Numbered from the stretch's first letter, positions 25,418 to 34,195 are shown. The stretch: DNA of 64,000 nt from Bryobacteraceae bacterium (GCA_041394945.1 JAWKHH010000001.1:868001-932000), one strand, 5' to 3'. Made by a program: numbers and translations. The notes: generated by a model not told the origin, from the letters alone.

Positions 25418-26659
25418 CTACTCCAAACGCCGCACAGCCATCCACAAACCGGCAAGGGTGATCGCCATGGCAAGCAGTGAAACAACAAGGCCTAGGCGTC
25501 GGACGTTTCTCTCTCTGAGCGCATCCAGACCGGTCTGACGGCCCTTCTGGGCCATCTCCAGGCCGCGGCTCACGGGACTCTTCACTGCGTCTAATCGAAA
25601 GGCGTGCACCTCGACGCGCGCCTTGATCCATTCCTCGTGGGCCGAGGCGAGTTGGATCTGGCCTTCCGACACCTCCATTCCCGAGGTTTCCGCCTGCTTT
25701 AGGACCGCCTCGGCAGCAGCGAGCGCCGAGCGCAGCCTGTGGATCTCCTGTTTCATTGTGGCGGCCGTTGTGTACCCGGGGTCGCCTTTCGTGTGGCACC
25801 GCAAGCACACTGCGCCGCCATCGACTCCGAGCATTTCGGAGGCGGGCGGCAGAACCTGATGATTGCTGTGGCAGACTACGCAAGCGGCAAAGCCCATGGC
25901 TTCGAACGCCGGCTTGTGGGGGCTCTGATCAAACAGATTTTGGAAGACCACATGGCAAGTGCCGCAAACGTGCTCCACGCTCGCAACCCCCGGAGGCGCC
26001 GCGCCATGGCTGCCATGGCATGTGGCACAGCTCGGTGCGGACAGGTCTCCGCGTTTGGCAAGCGCTTCCCAGTGCACACTGCGCTGATATTGTTCAAACT
26101 GAGAAGTTGGGATGTCGTATCCCTTCATGTGCTCGGCATCGGCGTGGCACCGAGCGCAGGTTGCGGGGAGCTTGAGCGGGTGCACCGGCGACAGGGTGTC
26201 CCTCACTTCCCCGATATCGTGGACGCTGTGGCAATCGATGCAGGTGGCGACGCGAACATCGCCGCCGGCCAGGCGCTTTCCGTGCACACTGGTGCGGTAA
26301 AGTGCGAGCTGGTCGACGCGCTGCTGCGGACGAAATTTGTGAATCAACGTGGCGTCGCTGTGGCACCGTGCGCACAGCTCGGGGATTCTCCAGCGATCAA
26401 TCTTTCCGAGGAATCCTTTTCTCGGATCCATCGAGACTTCCATATCCATGCTGGTGGGATCGCCCCCGTGGCAGTCCGCGCATGAAAAGCCATTTCTCCT
26501 GTGAATGTCGGCCTGGATGAGTTGAGCTGGTCGGCCAAGGCGGTCTTCCAAGGCGGAGTGGCAGTCGAGGCACGTGTCGGGCTTGACTGCGGAACTCTGG
26601 GACCGCCCGATCCCATGGAAAGCAGCGAGCAGCAGCGCAATCGGAATTACAGATCTCAT
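25418..26659 (-). CDS. Nonaheme membrane-anchored cytochrome c
   Basis: 413 residues with a signal peptide (VIPIALLLAAFHGIGRSQ), nine CxxCH heme motifs (CLDCH, CADCH, CARCH, CIDCH, CARCH, CATCH, CGTCH, CVVCH, CLRCH), a helical stretch and a C-terminal membrane anchor (LGLVVSLLAMAITLAGLWMAV). Start ATG 26659 overlaps the cytochrome b stop by 4 bp. It probably takes electrons from the cytochrome b/Rieske pair and passes them outward, in the manner of alternative bc complexes with multiheme subunits. Confidence 0.9.
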   Translation of the reverse strand: MRSVIPIALLLAAFHGIGRSQSSAVKPDTCLDCHSALEDRLGRPAQLIQADIHRRNGFSCADCHGGDPTSMDMEVSMDPRKGFLGKIDRWRIPELCARCHSDATLIHKFRPQQRVDQLALYRTSVHGKRLAGGDVRVATCIDCHSVHDIGEVRDTLSPVHPLKLPATCARCHADAEHMKGYDIPTSQFEQYQRSVHWEALAKRGDLSAPSCATCHGSHGAAPPGVASVEHVCGTCHVVFQNLFDQSPHKPAFEAMGFAACVVCHSNHQVLPPASEMLGVDGGAVCLRCHTKGDPGYTTAATMKQEIHRLRSALAAAEAVLKQAETSGMEVSEGQIQLASAHEEWIKARVEVHAFRLDAVKSPVSRGLEMAQKGRQTGLDALRERNVRRLGLVVSLLAMAITLAGLWMAVRRLE

Positions 26660-27711
26660 CTCCAGTACCCCAATGCGGAGAACACCGCCAAGTAGGCGAT
26701 CAGGAAGACACCTACGCCGCTGAGCAGCCATTGTCGCTGCGAATGCTCGATTCGCTGGGCCCAGAATGGAGCTAGCGTCCACATGACGACAGCAGCCGTA
26801 AGTCCGAGAATGCCGACCAGTTCTCCCTCCAGAATCCAGATGCGGCTGGGGATCAGCTTCAGCGTGTAAAACACGGAGAGGAAGTACCATTCGGGCCGGA
26901 TTCCTGCTGGTGCCGGTGCAAACGGATCAGCCTTCTCGCCGAGGTCCCACGGAAACAACGCAGCCAAAGAGCCCAGAACGGCCAGCGCTCCGTACCAGGC
27001 CATTAGTTCTCGCAACACGAAATTCGGGAAGAACGGCATCGCCGGTGCATTGGGCTTTGGAGAACTGATCCCCCACTTCTGCACCAGGGCCAAGTGGACA
27101 AGTAGTAGAAGCGTTGCCAATCCGGGCAACACCGCGACGTGCAGACCGAAAAGCCGCGTCAATGTGGCGCCGGTGACCTCCTCACCGCCACGCAAAAACC
27201 GAAGCAGGACGGGGCCGATTCCGGGGACCGCCCCGGCCATCTCGGTCCCCACCTTCGTGGCGAAGAAGGCCAGCGTGTTCCATGGCAGCAAATAACCGCT
27301 GAAGCCAAACCCCAGCGTCAAGAACAGGAGAGCCATACCGCTCAGCCATGTCAACTCTCTTGGGCGGCGATAAGCCCGGAGAAAGAAAACGCTGAACATG
27401 TGGATCATGGCGGACAACACCATCAGGTTGGCCGACCAACTGTGGACGGAGCGGACCAGCCAGCCGAAGTGGACCCGCGTCATGATGAACTGAACGCTCT
27501 CGAAAGCCTCCGGCGTAGTGGGCCGATAGTAAAGGAGCAGCAGTATACCCGTTACGACCTGGATCACGAAAAGAAAGAGCGTGATGCCACCAAAGAAGTA
27601 CCAGATGGTCCCAGAGTGGACGGGGACCCTCTTATGGGCAAGGAAGTCACGTATTTCCGTGATTCCCACACGCTCATCGAGCCATTTCTTGGATGACTTA
27701 GGTGCCCGCAT
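26656..27711 (-). CDS. Cytochrome b (b6 and subunit-IV parts fused)
   Basis: 351 residues, about eight membrane segments. Heme b ligands: HSWSANLMVLSAMIH in helix B and HVAVLPGLATLLLLVH in helix D. The quinol-site motif PEWY (GIRPEWYFLSVFYTLKLIP) is present. It is the quinol-oxidising core of a bc-type complex, and with the Rieske gene 5 bp upstream and the nonaheme cytochrome downstream it forms a full quinol-to-cytochrome module. Cytochrome c1 is absent, so the multiheme protein likely takes its role. Confidence 0.93.
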   Translation of the reverse strand: MRAPKSSKKWLDERVGITEIRDFLAHKRVPVHSGTIWYFFGGITLFLFVIQVVTGILLLLYYRPTTPEAFESVQFIMTRVHFGWLVRSVHSWSANLMVLSAMIHMFSVFFLRAYRRPRELTWLSGMALLFLTLGFGFSGYLLPWNTLAFFATKVGTEMAGAVPGIGPVLLRFLRGGEEVTGATLTRLFGLHVAVLPGLATLLLLVHLALVQKWGISSPKPNAPAMPFFPNFVLRELMAWYGALAVLGSLAALFPWDLGEKADPFAPAPAGIRPEWYFLSVFYTLKLIPSRIWILEGELVGILGLTAAVVMWTLAPFWAQRIEHSQRQWLLSGVGVFLIAYLAVFSALGYWR

Positions 27712-27716
27712 CGCCG

Positions 27717-28166
27717 CTAAGCCTTCTTGGACACTACGATGTCCTCGCCCCTAACGTTGACCTTGTACTCCTCCAATGGCCTCGGCGGGGGCCCTCCGAT
27801 AACTCTGCCGTTGAGATCGTAAATCCCGTTATGACAGGCGCACCAGATGTCGTGCTGGTCAGGGCGATATTGCACGGTGCAATTCAAATGTGTGCATACC
27901 GCGGAGAACGCGCGAAATTCCCCAGCATCGAGGCGGATCAGAATCCCTGGGCGAGATCCAAACTTGAAGATGCGCCCGCTATTCGGTTTCAGGTCCGTCA
28001 CCTTCCCTGCGGGCGCCTCGTTCACGGCAGACTCGGAAACGGCTGGAGGCCACATGAATCGGATGGCCGGGTACAGAAGGGATAGGATGGAGCTCGTGAA
28101 TCCGGTCCCGAGAAGAGCGCGCATCCAGAACCGCCGGCCATCGTTCTTTGGCGGATGGTCCGTCAT
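27717..28166 (-). CDS. Rieske iron-sulfur protein
   Basis: 149 residues: N-terminal membrane anchor (ALLGTGFTSSILSLLYPAIRF) and a Rieske domain with CTHLNC and CACHNG, the Cys/His ligands of the 2Fe-2S cluster plus the two disulfide Cys. It transfers electrons from quinol at cytochrome b to the next carrier. It precedes cytochrome b by 5 bp. Confidence 0.95.
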   Translation of the reverse strand: MTDHPPKNDGRRFWMRALLGTGFTSSILSLLYPAIRFMWPPAVSESAVNEAPAGKVTDLKPNSGRIFKFGSRPGILIRLDAGEFRAFSAVCTHLNCTVQYRPDQHDIWCACHNGIYDLNGRVIGGPPPRPLEEYKVNVRGEDIVVSKKA

Positions 28167-28311
28167 ATCATGAAGATCTCCGAAGACATAATTCTGGTTG
28201 AGTCTGCCTTTGGCGGACTCGGTGGACGCAGTTGCTTGCAGTTGTACGTTCGCTCCATATCGCCTCTAGATCTGAATGCCCAAGTTGTTCCGAGTCCAGC
28301 CTCCTTGACTC

Positions 28312-29427
28312 TCACGAACTTTGCCGGACTGAAGCGGTAGCCGAGGCTTCTCCTCGTCGGGAAAGGTAGTCGCGCGCAGCCATGGCCGCTTTTGCCCCTT
28401 CCCCGCACGCAACGACAACCCGCTTACCAAAGCAGTTCGTTACGTCGCCTGCTGCGAAAAGTCCGGGAGTGCGCGTTGAACACTCGGAACCGATGATGAT
28501 CTCACCGTGCTTGTTCAATTCAGCCAATTCGGAAGCCAAGCCCGAATCTGGCGTAAAGCCTATCTCCACGAACAAGCCCCCTACACGTATCTCCCGTTCC
28601 TCGCCAGAGGCAGACATTACGCGGATTCCTTCGACCGTCTCCGTGCCAAGCACTTCGCGCACTGTGGTGTGTTCGAGGATCGTCAGATTTGGAATCGCTC
28701 GAGCACGCGCGATGTCAGCGAGGTCACCGCTCAGGGGTCCCACCGCAATGAGGAACAGGCGGCTAGCTATAGGCGCCAAACGAGCAACTGCTTGCAAGCC
28801 GGAGTTGCCGCCGCCGACAACCGCGACGTCGTGGCCGTAAAATCGCTCAGCGTCTTGCACCACACTAAACGAAACGCCACGGTGAAGAAGCCGCTCCTCA
28901 CCAGGAACACCGAGCATGCGTTCCTTCATTCCTGTCGCAAGAACCACGGCGTCACACATGAAGTGATCGCCGCGTTCAGTTTCGATGTGGAATCGCCCTG
29001 ATTTCACTCTCAAAAATGCCACCCGATCCAGCCGGTGCTCTACGAAATGAGATTGTAGGAGCTGGTCGCGGAAGCGGGCGATCAAGTCACGACCCTCAAT
29101 GATCTGGAAGCCCATGTAGTTCTGCATGTCTGCGCTTTCTATTGCCTGGCCTCCGATCCGGTCCGCAATCAATAGAGTTTCCACCCGCTGAATCGAAGCG
29201 TATAGCGCAGCGGTCAAACCCGCCGGTCCGGCTCCAATAATCGCGAGTTGAAAGCTCGACCTCGACGCGGGGCGCCGTGCGAGGTAGCGCTCCGGCTCAC
29301 GGTCAAAAAGCTCGGCGCAGCCGGGCGAGCAAAAGAAGAAGGTCGTTGCGCCACGCAGCCGCTCTGCGACCGCCTGTTCCCGCTCAATCTCCATCTGACA
29401 CACGGGATCACGTGTAACCGTTCCCAT
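28312..29427 (-). CDS. YHS domain fused to a TrxR-like flavoprotein lacking CxxC
   Basis: 371 residues. Residues 1-45 form a YHS metal-binding domain (DPVCQMEIE, FFFCSPGCAELFDREPERYL). The rest is a thioredoxin-reductase-type two-domain flavoprotein: FAD site IIGAGPAGLTAALYAS, NAD(P) site VAVVGGGNSGLQAVA, and TPGLFAAGDVTN. The redox CxxC expected after GVSY in TrxR is replaced by GVSFSVVQD, so it cannot reduce thioredoxin in the classic way; it may be a ferredoxin- or metal-linked NAD(P)H oxidoreductase. Start ATG 29427 follows a good ribosome-binding site (AAAGGGGGGC); upstream codons in frame are ignored. It is 34 bp after omcA. Confidence 0.85.
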   Translation of the reverse strand: MGTVTRDPVCQMEIEREQAVAERLRGATTFFFCSPGCAELFDREPERYLARRPASRSSFQLAIIGAGPAGLTAALYASIQRVETLLIADRIGGQAIESADMQNYMGFQIIEGRDLIARFRDQLLQSHFVEHRLDRVAFLRVKSGRFHIETERGDHFMCDAVVLATGMKERMLGVPGEERLLHRGVSFSVVQDAERFYGHDVAVVGGGNSGLQAVARLAPIASRLFLIAVGPLSGDLADIARARAIPNLTILEHTTVREVLGTETVEGIRVMSASGEEREIRVGGLFVEIGFTPDSGLASELAELNKHGEIIIGSECSTRTPGLFAAGDVTNCFGKRVVVACGEGAKAAMAARDYLSRRGEASATASVRQSS

Positions 29428-29461
29428 GGAAGCCCCCCTTTCTGAAGTGTTCCGGCCCCGC

Positions 29462-31591
29462 CTAGTACTGCGCATGGACTTTGCTGACGGCGAAGTTTGC
29501 GGTGCTCTTGTGACAGACTTCGCAGCTCTCGCCTAGCGCTGAGGTGTTGGCGAGCGCATGAGAGGTTGCTGGGGTGCTGACGTGACAACCTGTGCAGGCG
29601 GAGGTCAATGGCATCACCGGATTGAGCAGCCCTTGGGGATCGGTTACTGGGTTCAGTCCCGTCGGAAGGGCTTGTTCGGAGCCGTTGACGTGGCACATCG
29701 CGCAGTACCGGGTGTCGTCCGTCGTGCCCTGCGGGCTCATGGCCGGATAATGGACTTCGCTGAAATCGTTATGGCTGCCTCCGAATCCGACCACGACATA
29801 GCTCTTACCCTCCTCCTGAACCCTCTCACCTGAGTGGATGCGGTGGATCAACAAGCTGAAATTCACTCCCTGCGGCGGCTGTGCCCTGTCGTTCGGGTCC
29901 TGTGCGGTCGGGCGCCGCGCGCTGTCGGTCTGGGATGGATTATGACAAAGCACACACATGGCCACTTCGTTCCGGTTGTTTCCGTGAAGCGAGAGGGAGG
30001 TATGACACCGGTTGCAACTCCGCGTCTCGACCACGGTTCGCCGTGGCTGCAGCGGCGAACCGTCCACGGAGAAGTGGACCACTTTGTTCACTGCCCCGTA
30101 CTGTGCTTGCATCTCCTTGGTAGTGCCCGCCAGCAGCGTCTCGGTGCGGCGGGCCTCTATGCCGATGGAATAGCTGCCCGTGGCATCGTTGGGAATGGCG
30201 TGCTGGAAGGTGTACATGCACGTGCCATCACCGGCACAGCTTGCTCCCATGGCGCTTTCGGAGACGTATCCCGGCGTAGTGACATCCGGGCCGAAGCTGG
30301 TATAGCCATAGTCCTGGGTGGGCCCCGCCAAGAGAAGGCTGACGTTGTTCAACTGATTCAGCGGAATTCCGGCACCGCTCTTCTCCTTCACACTGAACGT
30401 GACCGTCGGCTTCTTGCCAGCAACGCCGTCGTCCACCTTGATAATTTCGACGACCAAGCCTTTCAACATGGCGGATTCCGAGGGTATCGTGTGGGCGCCC
30501 TTGATCGATGCATCAAACTCGAGCTCGCCCTGCGGAGTATGACACGTCGCGCATTGATTATCGCTGATCTGCGGGAGATTCACGTGATTCTCGCCGGTCG
30601 CGAAATTCACATTGTCGTGGCACGACCCGCAGCTGTCGCGGCTCGGATCTGTCAAATACATCATGGGTGCCGCCGCACCGGTGTTCTGCTCGTGGCAAGA
30701 CTCGCAACGCCGGACATCAGCGGGAAAAACGACTGTTGACCAGTCGCTGACAGATCCCTGAAAACCGATGATCCGGTAAGGCTTGCCTGCCTGCACGCTG
30801 GGCAGTTCCGCCCCCGCATGGATCTTGTGAATCATGACCTTCATATCAACTGTGTTGCCTGTGTCCGGATCAACGGTCTGTGGAGTGTGGCACAGGACAC
30901 ACATGTCCATGCCCCTCCGCGAGCCGCCGTGAGCGGAGAGTTGATCATGGCATTTGTTGCAGCTTGCTGTACGGATCACGTCACGCGTGGTGACCACGGC
31001 CGAGCCGTCCGGCACAAAGTTGAAGGTCGTGCTCGCATAATCGGTGCCCAGATCGAATTCCGAAAGGTTGCGCGAGCCGTAGACCCCAATGGTGTGGGTA
31101 GCAGTCCGGTCAAGTGTCGCAGGCGCCCTGGTGTTGAACTGGTATCTGTACTGGCCGTCCGCCAGCTTTGTGTAGGTGCCGCCAGCATCGGCGGCTGCTT
31201 GTGTAGTCATCGCAACCACCGCACCGCTGGCCGGTCGGGTCGTGTAGGCGACGTATTGTTCTTCTCCCTTGGGGATGTAGGCGGCGATGAGGCTCAGAGA
31301 GATGCTGCCCGGCGTCGCAATGCCTTCCCGGTCAAGTGGAGCGCCCCGGGGATCGGTGATCGTGAAGACTGCGCTGATCGTTCCATCTCCCGCAACCTCA
31401 GCCGAGTTGATCTTGATGACCAGGCCTGGCCGTATGAACGCCAATGCGGCGGGATCCGCGTAGTAGGCTTTGTTCCGGGTTGTGAACCCGGGATTGGAAG
31501 CGCTGATTAAGGAGACTGCTATGCCAATCAAGACCAGCGCGAGTATCAGGACGCGCCGCAAATCCCTCGTCCCGTCTTTTCCGAGCATCAT
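29462..31591 (-). CDS. OmcA/MtrC-type decaheme cytochrome c
   Basis: 709 residues, normal for the family. It has an N-terminal hydrophobic segment (VLILALVLIGIAVSLISA), beta domains, and ten CxxCH motifs in two groups of five (CNKCH, CVLCH, CESCH, CGSCH, CATCH; CNRCH, CVLCH, CAMCH, CTGCH, CEVCH), the arrangement of outer-surface decaheme reductases. No lipobox Cys is seen, so surface lipidation is doubtful. ATG 31591 has AGGAGG nine bases upstream. Two UAS-like sites 30 bp apart and a possible sigma-54 promoter lie upstream. Confidence 0.92.
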   Translation of the reverse strand: MMLGKDGTRDLRRVLILALVLIGIAVSLISASNPGFTTRNKAYYADPAALAFIRPGLVIKINSAEVAGDGTISAVFTITDPRGAPLDREGIATPGSISLSLIAAYIPKGEEQYVAYTTRPASGAVVAMTTQAAADAGGTYTKLADGQYRYQFNTRAPATLDRTATHTIGVYGSRNLSEFDLGTDYASTTFNFVPDGSAVVTTRDVIRTASCNKCHDQLSAHGGSRRGMDMCVLCHTPQTVDPDTGNTVDMKVMIHKIHAGAELPSVQAGKPYRIIGFQGSVSDWSTVVFPADVRRCESCHEQNTGAAAPMMYLTDPSRDSCGSCHDNVNFATGENHVNLPQISDNQCATCHTPQGELEFDASIKGAHTIPSESAMLKGLVVEIIKVDDGVAGKKPTVTFSVKEKSGAGIPLNQLNNVSLLLAGPTQDYGYTSFGPDVTTPGYVSESAMGASCAGDGTCMYTFQHAIPNDATGSYSIGIEARRTETLLAGTTKEMQAQYGAVNKVVHFSVDGSPLQPRRTVVETRSCNRCHTSLSLHGNNRNEVAMCVLCHNPSQTDSARRPTAQDPNDRAQPPQGVNFSLLIHRIHSGERVQEEGKSYVVVGFGGSHNDFSEVHYPAMSPQGTTDDTRYCAMCHVNGSEQALPTGLNPVTDPQGLLNPVMPLTSACTGCHVSTPATSHALANTSALGESCEVCHKSTANFAVSKVHAQY

Positions 31592-31662
31592 ACGCCTGAA
31601 CCTCCTATGCTTTCGTCGTGCACGGTTATGCATCCGGCCGAACACGGTGTGGGCTTTCACAT

Positions 31663-31679
31663 TGCATGCATTTACCCAA
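31663..31679 (-). promoter_or_regulatory. Possible sigma-54 promoter of omcA
   Basis: Minus strand TTGGGTAAATGCATGCA: TTGG and TGCA with correct spacing, but the -24 box lacks CA. RNA would start near 31652, about 61 nt before the ATG. Confidence 0.45.
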
Positions 31680-31774
31680 ACCTTCTACTCGCTCGATAGT
31701 GCCCGAACAGTCTGGTGTTTGGCATGGTGGAATCTCGGGGGCTTCGCCTTATCAAGCAGCCGCTCCCGCGGAAG

Positions 31775-31820
31775 TGTCCGAAATGAGGCAGCATTTGGGC
31801 TCATTGCCCGAAATGGACCA
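31775..31820. promoter_or_regulatory. Two tandem UAS sites, 30 bp apart
   Basis: TGTCCGAAATGAGGCA (31775-31790, one mismatch in the arms) and TGCCCGAAATGGACCA (31805-31820, left arm intact). Their starts are 30 bp apart, about three helical turns, as expected for cooperative binding by an NtrC-type dimer pair. They lie 100-140 bp upstream of the omcA promoter. Confidence 0.55.
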
Positions 31821-32005
31821 CTTCAGCGGAAGCCCTGCACTCCTCCACGCACTAACTTCAAAGACCGAGCCGACTACATCCCCCGGCGCTTCGTTTCTTA
31901 ACTTCAGTGTTCGTGGCGACCTGAGCGCCGCGGTATTCCCGGTACCTCACCGTTACCTCTCGACCGACCGCGGGAGTCCCTTAGCCTTGGTGCGGGATCG
32001 ACTAG
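31821..32005. other. No gene recognised
   Basis: Part of the degraded 31.6-35.7 kb region. Open frames exist on the plus strand but lack start signals and any family resemblance. Confidence 0.4.
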
Positions 32006-32240
32006 TTAAGTTAGGTCACCTTGAGCGTCTGCCCTTTTTGTCGGTCTCCACAGCAGTAGCGAGTTGCCAATGACGTCGACAACCTTTCCCGTCGCCTTGC
32101 CCGTACGCACCTGCGGCTTGGTCGGCGTGGGCATCATGGCACCACGACCTTCATGCTGATCCCAGGCCATCAACGGACCACTGAGGACCGCAGCGAATGC
32201 GGGAGGAACATAGCGTTGTTCATCACTCACCTCTTCAGAA
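32006..32240 (-). pseudogene. Small exported gene with frameshifts, perhaps DUF5666-like
   Basis: The minus strand offers ATGAACAACGCTATG after a purine-rich GAAGAGGTGAGTG. The best protein needs frame changes: MNNAMFLP, then AFAAVLSGPLMAW (export signal), then GKVVDVIGNSLLL, then ETDKKG, then QTLKVT. The pieces GKVVDVIGNSLL / ETDKKG / QTLKVT resemble GEVVSIAGDRIQVKTDKG of the intact gene at 11492. It follows the selenoprotein gene by about 20 bp. Sequencing error is an alternative. Confidence 0.4.
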
Positions 32241-32261
32241 GAGTCCTCAGAACGGCTTCAC

Positions 32262-32795
32262 TTAGTTCATTTCGACGTACCGCCAGTCACCCCGAATGAT
32301 CGCCTCGCGGATCTCCGACGGCTTCTTTCCCTGTTTGTGCAGCTTGTCGGCAAGGAGGACCTCCTTGATGCAGATCAGTCAACCAGCTCCATGGTCGCTG
32401 TTATAGCAATCAAGCAACCCACGGTGGCCGAACTTGTCACAGTGGCAGTAACAAGGCTGCTGAGCCAACACGTCGGGAATCTCTCGCGCCACTCGATACG
32501 CTCGAGCTATTCGAGGATTACTGAAAGAGGCGGGCGAAAGAGTGGCGGGCAGCGGTTTCGCTGCCTCTGCGCTCTCAAAGAAGGGTGGGGTTTCTTCAGC
32601 CTGCGGTGCCGCTGGCTCGTGGCGAAGTGTAACTGCGGATTGTTCAGTTGACCCCGGTGAGCGACTCGTCCAATAGACGGCCGCGCCCACCAAGCCGAGA
32701 CCTACAAGCAGGAGGGCTGGTTTCCGCCACGGCCCCTCCCGCTTTCGGTGCTGTTCCCACCTTGGCATGGGCTTGTGCTTGGCTTTCCGTGACAT
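32262..32795 (-). CDS. CYCXC-family protein with probable selenocysteine (UGA at 32379-32381)
   Basis: A 177-residue frame if UGA is read as Sec. Order: basic N-terminus, membrane anchor (PALLLVGLGLVGAAVYW), Ala/Pro linker, PCYCHCDKFGHRGLLDCYNS, then DHGAG-U-LICIKEVLLADK and LHKQGKKPSEIREAIIRGDW, ending RYVEMN before TAA 32262. In relatives as I know them the segment reads GAGCxIC, so the UGA replaces the first Cys of a CxxC pair. Everything after the UGA is conserved-looking and in frame. A 7-bp hairpin with loop GUC starts 11 nt past the UGA. The family is thought to be periplasmic; its function is unknown. Without Sec machinery the product would stop at residue 138. Confidence 0.8.
32351..32367 (-). 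promoter_or_regulatory. Putative bacterial SECIS hairpin
   Basis: CAAGGAGGTCCTCCTTG on the minus strand folds as CAAGGAG / GUC loop / CUCCUUG, a perfect 7-bp stem. From the end of the UGA to the loop is 18 nt, inside the window usual for bacterial SECIS elements, and the loop starts with G-U. Confidence 0.65.
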
Positions 32796-32871
32796 TCCTT
32801 AGCAGCCTTCGCTTCCGGGCGTGGAAGCCCGAGCGCGTTCGAGTCTTCAATGCTTACTGGCAAGTTCCCAA

Positions 32872-32888
32872 AGCAATTCGAGGTCCAC
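32872..32888 (-). promoter_or_regulatory. Sigma-54 promoter of the selenoprotein gene
   Basis: Minus strand GTGGACCTCGAATTGCT: TGG and a perfect -12 box TTGCT with GG-N10-GC. RNA would start near 32861, 66 nt before the ATG. The nearest UAS is at 33125. Confidence 0.55.
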
Positions 32889-33124
32889 TGTCAGTTCGCA
32901 AAATTCCCCGCCGGCGCCGTTGCGGGCCCCGCGGAGCGGCCGTGGTATCGTCGGCGACTGAATCAAGACCTGAGTGCTTCTACAGCAAAAGCCTAGACTA
33001 TAGAGCTTTTCTCGGTTGCTACGGAATGGATCGACCTTTGCCAACTGGTCTCGCGCCAGTTCTGGGCCCGCTGTAGATTCGGGCGGAGCGCACTGCCCCA
33101 CGTCCTCACGGTGGACTCTCCAAC

Positions 33125-33140
33125 TGCTCAATTTCAGGCA
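33125..33140. promoter_or_regulatory. Putative enhancer palindrome
   Basis: TGCTCAATTTCAGGCA: right arm perfect, left arm with one mismatch. It lies between the selenoprotein promoter (minus) and the phosphorylase pseudogene promoter (plus). Confidence 0.5.
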
Positions 33141-33181
33141 GTGCGGGCTAAGTCAAGGGTCCAAGTGAGTCAGCCTTCTGC

Positions 33182-33200
33182 GGCGGGCCTTCGGCCCGCC
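33182..33200. terminator. Strong GC hairpin
   Basis: GGCGGGCC-TTC-GGCCCGCC, an 8-bp perfect stem with a 3-nt loop and no T-tract. Could be a terminator or a repeat-type hairpin. Confidence 0.35.
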
Positions 33201-33291
33201 ACCAATGTCGAACCAAAGCAGCCGAAGTAACCGATTGTCCGTACCTGCCCCGAGGCCGTCTCTCTCGGACTCGTAGTGTCGACTCGCTCCA

Positions 33292-33308
33292 GTGGAATCC
33301 CGAATGCT
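33292..33308 (+). promoter_or_regulatory. Sigma-54-like promoter before the phosphorylase pseudogene
   Basis: GTGGAATCCCGAATGCT has the correct GG-N10-GC spacing. RNA would start near 33319, 61 nt before the pseudogene ATG. It may be a relic of the functional gene's control. Confidence 0.4.
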
Positions 33309-33379
33309 CCAGAAAAGTCAGCGGAGCTTGCCGAAGATGCTCCGCAGCACTTTGAAAGCCAGAAGCGCTGGAGGACCAG

Positions 33380-34096
33380 ATGGAGAATGTCGCAGAATCG
33401 AGCCGAGCCAACGTGGCCTATTTCTCGATGGAAATCGCGCTCGACCCAGCGATGCCCACTTACAGCGGCGGGCTGGGCGTACTTGCCGGAGATATGCTAC
33501 GGTCTGCTGCGGACCTCGGATCTCCGGTTGTCGGCGTCAACGCTGCTGTACCGGAAGGGATACTTCCGCCAACACGATGAAGGGGGCAAAGCGCTCATCC
33601 GGCGGGTATTCGAGGCGGCAGCCGCACTGAACCACAGCCTGAAAATCGTCTACGTTGAGGATTACGACGCAACCTGGGGAAACTGATCACGAGCGGTGTA
33701 GACTTGTGGCTGAACACTCCGCAAAGGCCACACAAGGCGTCCGGCACGAGTGGAATGAAGGCAGCTCTTAACGGAGTTCCGTGTCTTAGCGTGTTGGATG
33801 GCTGGTGGATCGAAGGCTGCCTGGAGGGAACGACGGGTTGGGCCATTGGGTACGGAGGTGAGATCGCCGAAGACGCCGCCGCGGAGGTCGCTACCCTTTA
33901 CGACAAGCTGGAGTTGATGATCCTGCCGATGTTCTACGGACGACCTACATGTGCGTTGGCGGAGATAATGCGATCCACCATCGCGGTGAACGGCTCGTTC
34001 TTCAATACGCAACGCATGGTGTCGCAGTACATGTCGAACGCCTACTTCCCTGAAAAGCTGACCCCAGTGGTGGATTCGTCATGTCATGCGATGTGA
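33380..34096 (+). pseudogene. glgP: Decayed glycogen phosphorylase with large internal deletion
   Basis: ATG 33380 has GGAGG five bases upstream and starts well: ANVAYFSMEIALDPAMPTYS, GGLGVLAGDMLRSAADLG. A frameshift follows, then LLYRKGYFRQ. A jump of several hundred residues leads to LKIVYVEDYD, another frameshift, and then the end of the enzyme (VDLWLNTPQRPHKASGTSGM, LSVLDGWWIEGCLEGTTGW, NAYFPEKL). The PLP-lysine region survives but most of the catalytic core is gone. It is a different lineage from the intact glgP at 5724 (it lacks the DUF3417 start). Confidence 0.85.
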
Positions 34097-34195
34097 GTCC
34101 GCAACACGGTGTGGACTGGAAGCAGAGGATTTCGAATGGTTGGATCCGCACGCCACTATTCTCGGTCCGCCCAGGGATATCGAATTATCCCCTTA

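Noticed and set aside
25284..25420. Minus-strand run resembling a glycosyltransferase C-terminus
   Set aside because: About 40 residues only, with no start and no supporting motif.
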